Shown here piece by piece: positions 4,670 through 7,117 of a stretch of 7,117 nucleotides of DNA. The notes beneath the pieces are model-generated. The model was not told where the DNA came from. It ran no database searches and saw only the letters and a program-made list of their open reading frames with translations. Source of the DNA: Synergistaceae bacterium (GTDB lineage: Bacteria; Synergistota; Synergistia; Synergistales; Synergistaceae). The first letter of the stretch is position 1. Every line of letters begins with the position of its first letter. The stretch is taken from the NCBI GenBank assembly GCA_031274465.1, contig JAISQC010000089.1, positions 1 to 7,117 on the forward strand, in the 5' to 3' direction. Position numbers and translations under genes: made by a program.

Positions 4670-5998
4670 GTGGATACAATAATAAGATGCGCTATCATCT
4701 TGTCAGCCCACAACGGATACGAGCCCTTCGTCGGGGACGTGGGCATCGAGGGAGGGCGCATCGCCAGAGTCAGCGGGGGAAAATTGCCCGGTCGCTATGC
4801 GCGCGAAATCGACGCGTCGGGCAAAATACTGATGCCGGGCCTCGTGAACGGCCATTGCCACGGAGACATGACCCTGATGCGCGGAGCGGGCGACGGCATG
4901 ACGCTTTTGGAACAGCAGAGGGAGTTCGACGGCCACGAATGGTTTCGCGGATACCTGTCGGACGAGGACAGGATGCATTCCAGGATGCTGACCTACTGCG
5001 AGGCGCTGCTGTCCGGTACGACCTTCATCCTCGAGAACATGTACTGGGGCCTTGGGGACGGCTCCCAGCGCGCCATGGCGCAAATCGGGATCAGGGGCGC
5101 GCTCGCCGAGGACATCCGCACGGATTTCCTCGACTCAGACAACCTTCTGAGCGACGACCAGCTCGAATGTTTTCGCCGTCGCTGCGATGAATTCGGGATA
5201 ATCCCGGTCATAGCGAGCGTTGCGGAGGAGGACTTCGAACCGGCCAGACTGCGCTCCATCGCGGAAAAAACGCGGCGCTCCGGGATGCTCAAGACCTGCC
5301 ATCTGGCCGAAACGGAGTGGCGGCTCGACACAGTCCGCGAAAAATTCGGCACGACGCCGGTGAGGATGCTGGCGGATCACGGCCTGCTCGAAAACATGAT
5401 ATGCTCCCACGCCGTGCACGTCGATGACGATGAAATACCTCTGCTCGCCGCCGCAGGCGCGCGAGTCGTGAACACGCCGTCGTGCGAGATGAAGATAGCG
5501 GACGGCATAGCCCCAATCCCGAAATTCAGGGCGGCTGGGGTGCCGGTGGGGCTCGGCACGGACGGCGCGCTCTGGAACAACTCGAACGACCTGTTCGGCG
5601 AGATGAAGTGCATGGTTCTGCTCCACACGATAAATTCGGGCATACGGACCTTCGGCCCAAAAGACGCGCTCGACATGGCGACCATCGACGGCGCGAGGGC
5701 GTTCGGCATGGAGCGCGATATCGGGACTATCGAGGAGGGAAAGCTGGCAGACATGATACTGATAGACGCAACGCCGCCCCACATGACGCCGCTTCGGACA
5801 GGCGCCTTGGAAAACGTGGCGTCGTGCGTGGTATTCTGCGCCACAGGCGCCGACGTAACGGACGTCTTCGTAGGGGGGCGCCACGTAGTCCAGAGCCGGG
5901 CGGTCACGACGGCGGACGTGCCAGCCCTCTGCCGCAGGGTAAACGAAATTTCGCGGACGGTAGCCGAAAAATCATCTCGCCCGAGGGGGGTTATCTGA
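4670..5998 (+). CDS. Amidohydrolase-superfamily metal-dependent hydrolase, MTA/SAH deaminase-like
   Basis: 442 residues, normal for the MtaD/TrzA-like branch of the amidohydrolase superfamily, which hydrolytically deaminates or dechlorinates heterocycles (S-adenosylhomocysteine, methylthioadenosine, guanine, triazines). Expected metal and catalytic residues are present: H62-C-H64 (PGLVNGHCHGDMTLMRG), H211 and E214 in HLAETE, H247 in SHAVH, and D298 in GLGTDGALWNNSNDLFGEMK. The N-terminal beta-sandwich strands and C-terminal 'GTIEEGKLADMILID' complete the fold. The family motif HNPxSNxKL is here N268-T-P-S-C-E-M-K275, which suggests a substrate other than MTA or SAH. The start is GTG 4670, with GGGAGG seven bases upstream and no better alternative. 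The stop TGA abuts the TTG start of the M20D gene, so the two are an operon and may act in sequence. Family firm, substrate unknown. Confidence 0.88.
   Translation: MDTIIRCAIILSAHNGYEPFVGDVGIEGGRIARVSGGKLPGRYAREIDASGKILMPGLVNGHCHGDMTLMRGAGDGMTLLEQQREFDGHEWFRGYLSDEDRMHSRMLTYCEALLSGTTFILENMYWGLGDGSQRAMAQIGIRGALAEDIRTDFLDSDNLLSDDQLECFRRRCDEFGIIPVIASVAEEDFEPARLRSIAEKTRRSGMLKTCHLAETEWRLDTVREKFGTTPVRMLADHGLLENMICSHAVHVDDDEIPLLAAAGARVVNTPSCEMKIADGIAPIPKFRAAGVPVGLGTDGALWNNSNDLFGEMKCMVLLHTINSGIRTFGPKDALDMATIDGARAFGMERDIGTIEEGKLADMILIDATPPHMTPLRTGALENVASCVVFCATGADVTDVFVGGRHVVQSRAVTTADVPALCRRVNEISRTVAEKSSRPRGVI
5983..5990 (+). promoter_or_regulatory. Ribosome binding site of the M20D hydrolase, supports its TTG start
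   Basis: GAGGGGGG within the last codons of the amidohydrolase gene lies eight bases before TTG 5999. The next candidate, ATG 6056, would remove conserved N-terminal residues and has no comparable site. Confidence 0.65.
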
Positions 5999-7117
5999 TT
6001 GGACATCGGCAGAATAAAGGGCCTGGCGCGCAACCTAAAAGGCGAAATCATCGAGATGCGCCGCCATATCCACATGCGGCCCGAGATATCGTGGCATGAG
6101 GCCGAGACGAGCAGCTTCATCGAAAACAAGCTCATCAGCTTGAAGCTTGACAATATCAAAAAAGGGTTCGGCGGAACCGATTCAGGGGTGACGGCCGAGT
6201 TGTCCGGGGACCCGTCGGGCCCCTGCGTCGCTCTGAGGGCCGACATAGACGCGCTGCCGATTAATGAGGAAAACGCACTGGAGCATCGCTCGCGCAACAA
6301 GGGGGCGATGCACGCGTGCGGGCACGACGGGCACACGGCCGCGCTGCTCGGGGCCGCTAAGATACTGTCCTCGATGAAAGAGGCCATTCCGGGTAAGATA
6401 CGCTTCATATTCCAGCCCGCTGAGGAGATAGGAGCGCCTTCCGGGGCGCAGGTCATGATAGCCGAGGGGGCGCTCGACGGCGTCTGCATGATCGGCGGGA
6501 TGCACCTGTGGTCGTTCGTCCGCACCGGGCTCGTGCAATGGAGAAATGGCCCGGCAATGGCGTCGTCGGACAGGCTGAGCGTGGTTTTCACCGGCAAAGG
6601 AGGGCACGGCGCAATGCCCCACACGGCCATAGACCCCATAATAGCCGTCGCCAATTACGTGCTGGCCATACAGACGATAACGAGCCGCGAGATAAACCCC
6701 CTCGAATCCGCCGTGGTCAGCATAGGGAAAATCGATTCCGGGGACACGTTCAACATCATACCGGGCGAGGCAAGGCTGATGGGGAGCCTGCGCTCGTTCA
6801 GCCCCGACGTGAGGGGCGCCATGGAAGAGCGCCTGCGCCGGATCGCTGACGGCATAGCCTCGGCCTACCGCTGCTCCGCTGAGACGACGGTCGCCTATAT
6901 GCTGCCGAGCCTGGCAAACGATCTGAAGGCAACCGAGATATTGCGCGAAACGGCGGAAGAGGCGGTTGGAAGCGACAACGTCGAGGAGTCGGCGCCACTG
7001 ATGGTGTCAGAGGATTTCGGGCTGTACCTGAAGCGGGTTCCGGGGACTTTTTTCTTCCTTGGGGCAGGCAACGCGGACAAGGGGGCGAACTTTCCGCACC
7101 ACTCGCCGCGTTTCGAC
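5999..7117 (+). CDS. M20D-family metallo-amidohydrolase (N-acyl/IAA-amino acid or hippurate hydrolase-like), 3' end outside window
   Basis: 373 residues visible, no stop before the edge; members are about 390-400 long, so roughly the last 20-25 residues are missing. These enzymes cleave the amide bond of N-acyl amino acids, releasing an amino acid and an acid, using two metal ions. Conserved features: RRHIHMRPEISWHE (21-34), RADIDALPI (80-88), metal ligands C107 and H109 in HACGHDGHT, E142-E143 in FQPAEE, H169 in GGMHLW, and the last His (H368) in PHHSPRFD at the window edge. The lid or dimerisation domain lies about 185-295, with 'GKGGHGAMPH' at 199-208. The TTG start follows the amidohydrolase TGA with zero spacing. 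There is no signal peptide, so it is cytoplasmic. Acyl and amino-acid specificity cannot be told from the sequence; the neighbouring amidohydrolase suggests a shared catabolic route. Confidence 0.93.
   Translation, partial: MDIGRIKGLARNLKGEIIEMRRHIHMRPEISWHEAETSSFIENKLISLKLDNIKKGFGGTDSGVTAELSGDPSGPCVALRADIDALPINEENALEHRSRNKGAMHACGHDGHTAALLGAAKILSSMKEAIPGKIRFIFQPAEEIGAPSGAQVMIAEGALDGVCMIGGMHLWSFVRTGLVQWRNGPAMASSDRLSVVFTGKGGHGAMPHTAIDPIIAVANYVLAIQTITSREINPLESAVVSIGKIDSGDTFNIIPGEARLMGSLRSFSPDVRGAMEERLRRIADGIASAYRCSAETTVAYMLPSLANDLKATEILRETAEEAVGSDNVEESAPLMVSEDFGLYLKRVPGTFFFLGAGNADKGANFPHHSPRFD

Noticed and set aside
5377..6654. Long minus-strand open frame (425 codons) opposite the amidohydrolase and M20D genes
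   Set aside because: It covers conserved active-site regions of both sense genes and its translation is Ser/Pro-rich without domains. The sense reading explains the sequence.

Overview
The window is a gene-dense bacterial chromosomal segment with seven complete genes and two genes cut by its edges. High GC, frequent ATA and AGG codons, strong GGAGG-type ribosome binding sites and an amino-acid-catabolism gene set would fit an anaerobic amino-acid fermenter such as a member of the Synergistota. That placement is an inference from gene content and codon habit; no rRNA or other phylogenetic marker is present. No CRISPR array, tRNA, rRNA, insertion sequence or phage gene was seen.

Layout. (1) 1-345, plus strand: the C-terminal part of a CarD-family RNA-polymerase-binding regulator, cut by the left edge. 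(2) 346-448: a convergent gap with two back-to-back perfect hairpins, resembling a dispersed intergenic repeat. (3) 449-2707, minus strand: alanine dehydrogenase (ald) followed with zero spacing, and in the same frame, by a CCA-adding-type tRNA nucleotidyltransferase (cca). (4) 2708-2857: divergent control region. (5) 2858-3328, plus strand: Lrp/AsnC regulator, probably the local regulator of ald. (6) 3332-4011, minus strand: a free-standing Hpt phosphotransfer protein, then a 92-residue protein that looks like a flagellin reduced to its terminal D0-type segments. A strong-looking promoter precedes the pair. (7) 4132-4554, minus strand: a small metal-binding cupin, with an extended -10 promoter inside a near-perfect dyad. 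(8) 4670-7117, plus strand: an amidohydrolase of the MTA/SAH-deaminase superfamily, followed with zero spacing and in the same frame by an M20D aminoacylase-type metallo-hydrolase cut by the right edge.

How they fit together. The ald/Lrp pair is a typical divergent arrangement in which an Lrp-type regulator senses an amino acid and controls L-alanine deamination to pyruvate and ammonia. The amidohydrolase/M20D pair is a likely two-step hydrolytic module releasing amino acids or ammonia from modified or acylated substrates. Together with ald it points to nitrogen and amino-acid scavenging.

The least ordinary content is the Hpt plus miniature flagellin operon, which suggests a signalling or assembly-control role around motility. 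Next is the CCA-type enzyme, whose HD domain appears to have lost its metal-binding His-Asp pair.
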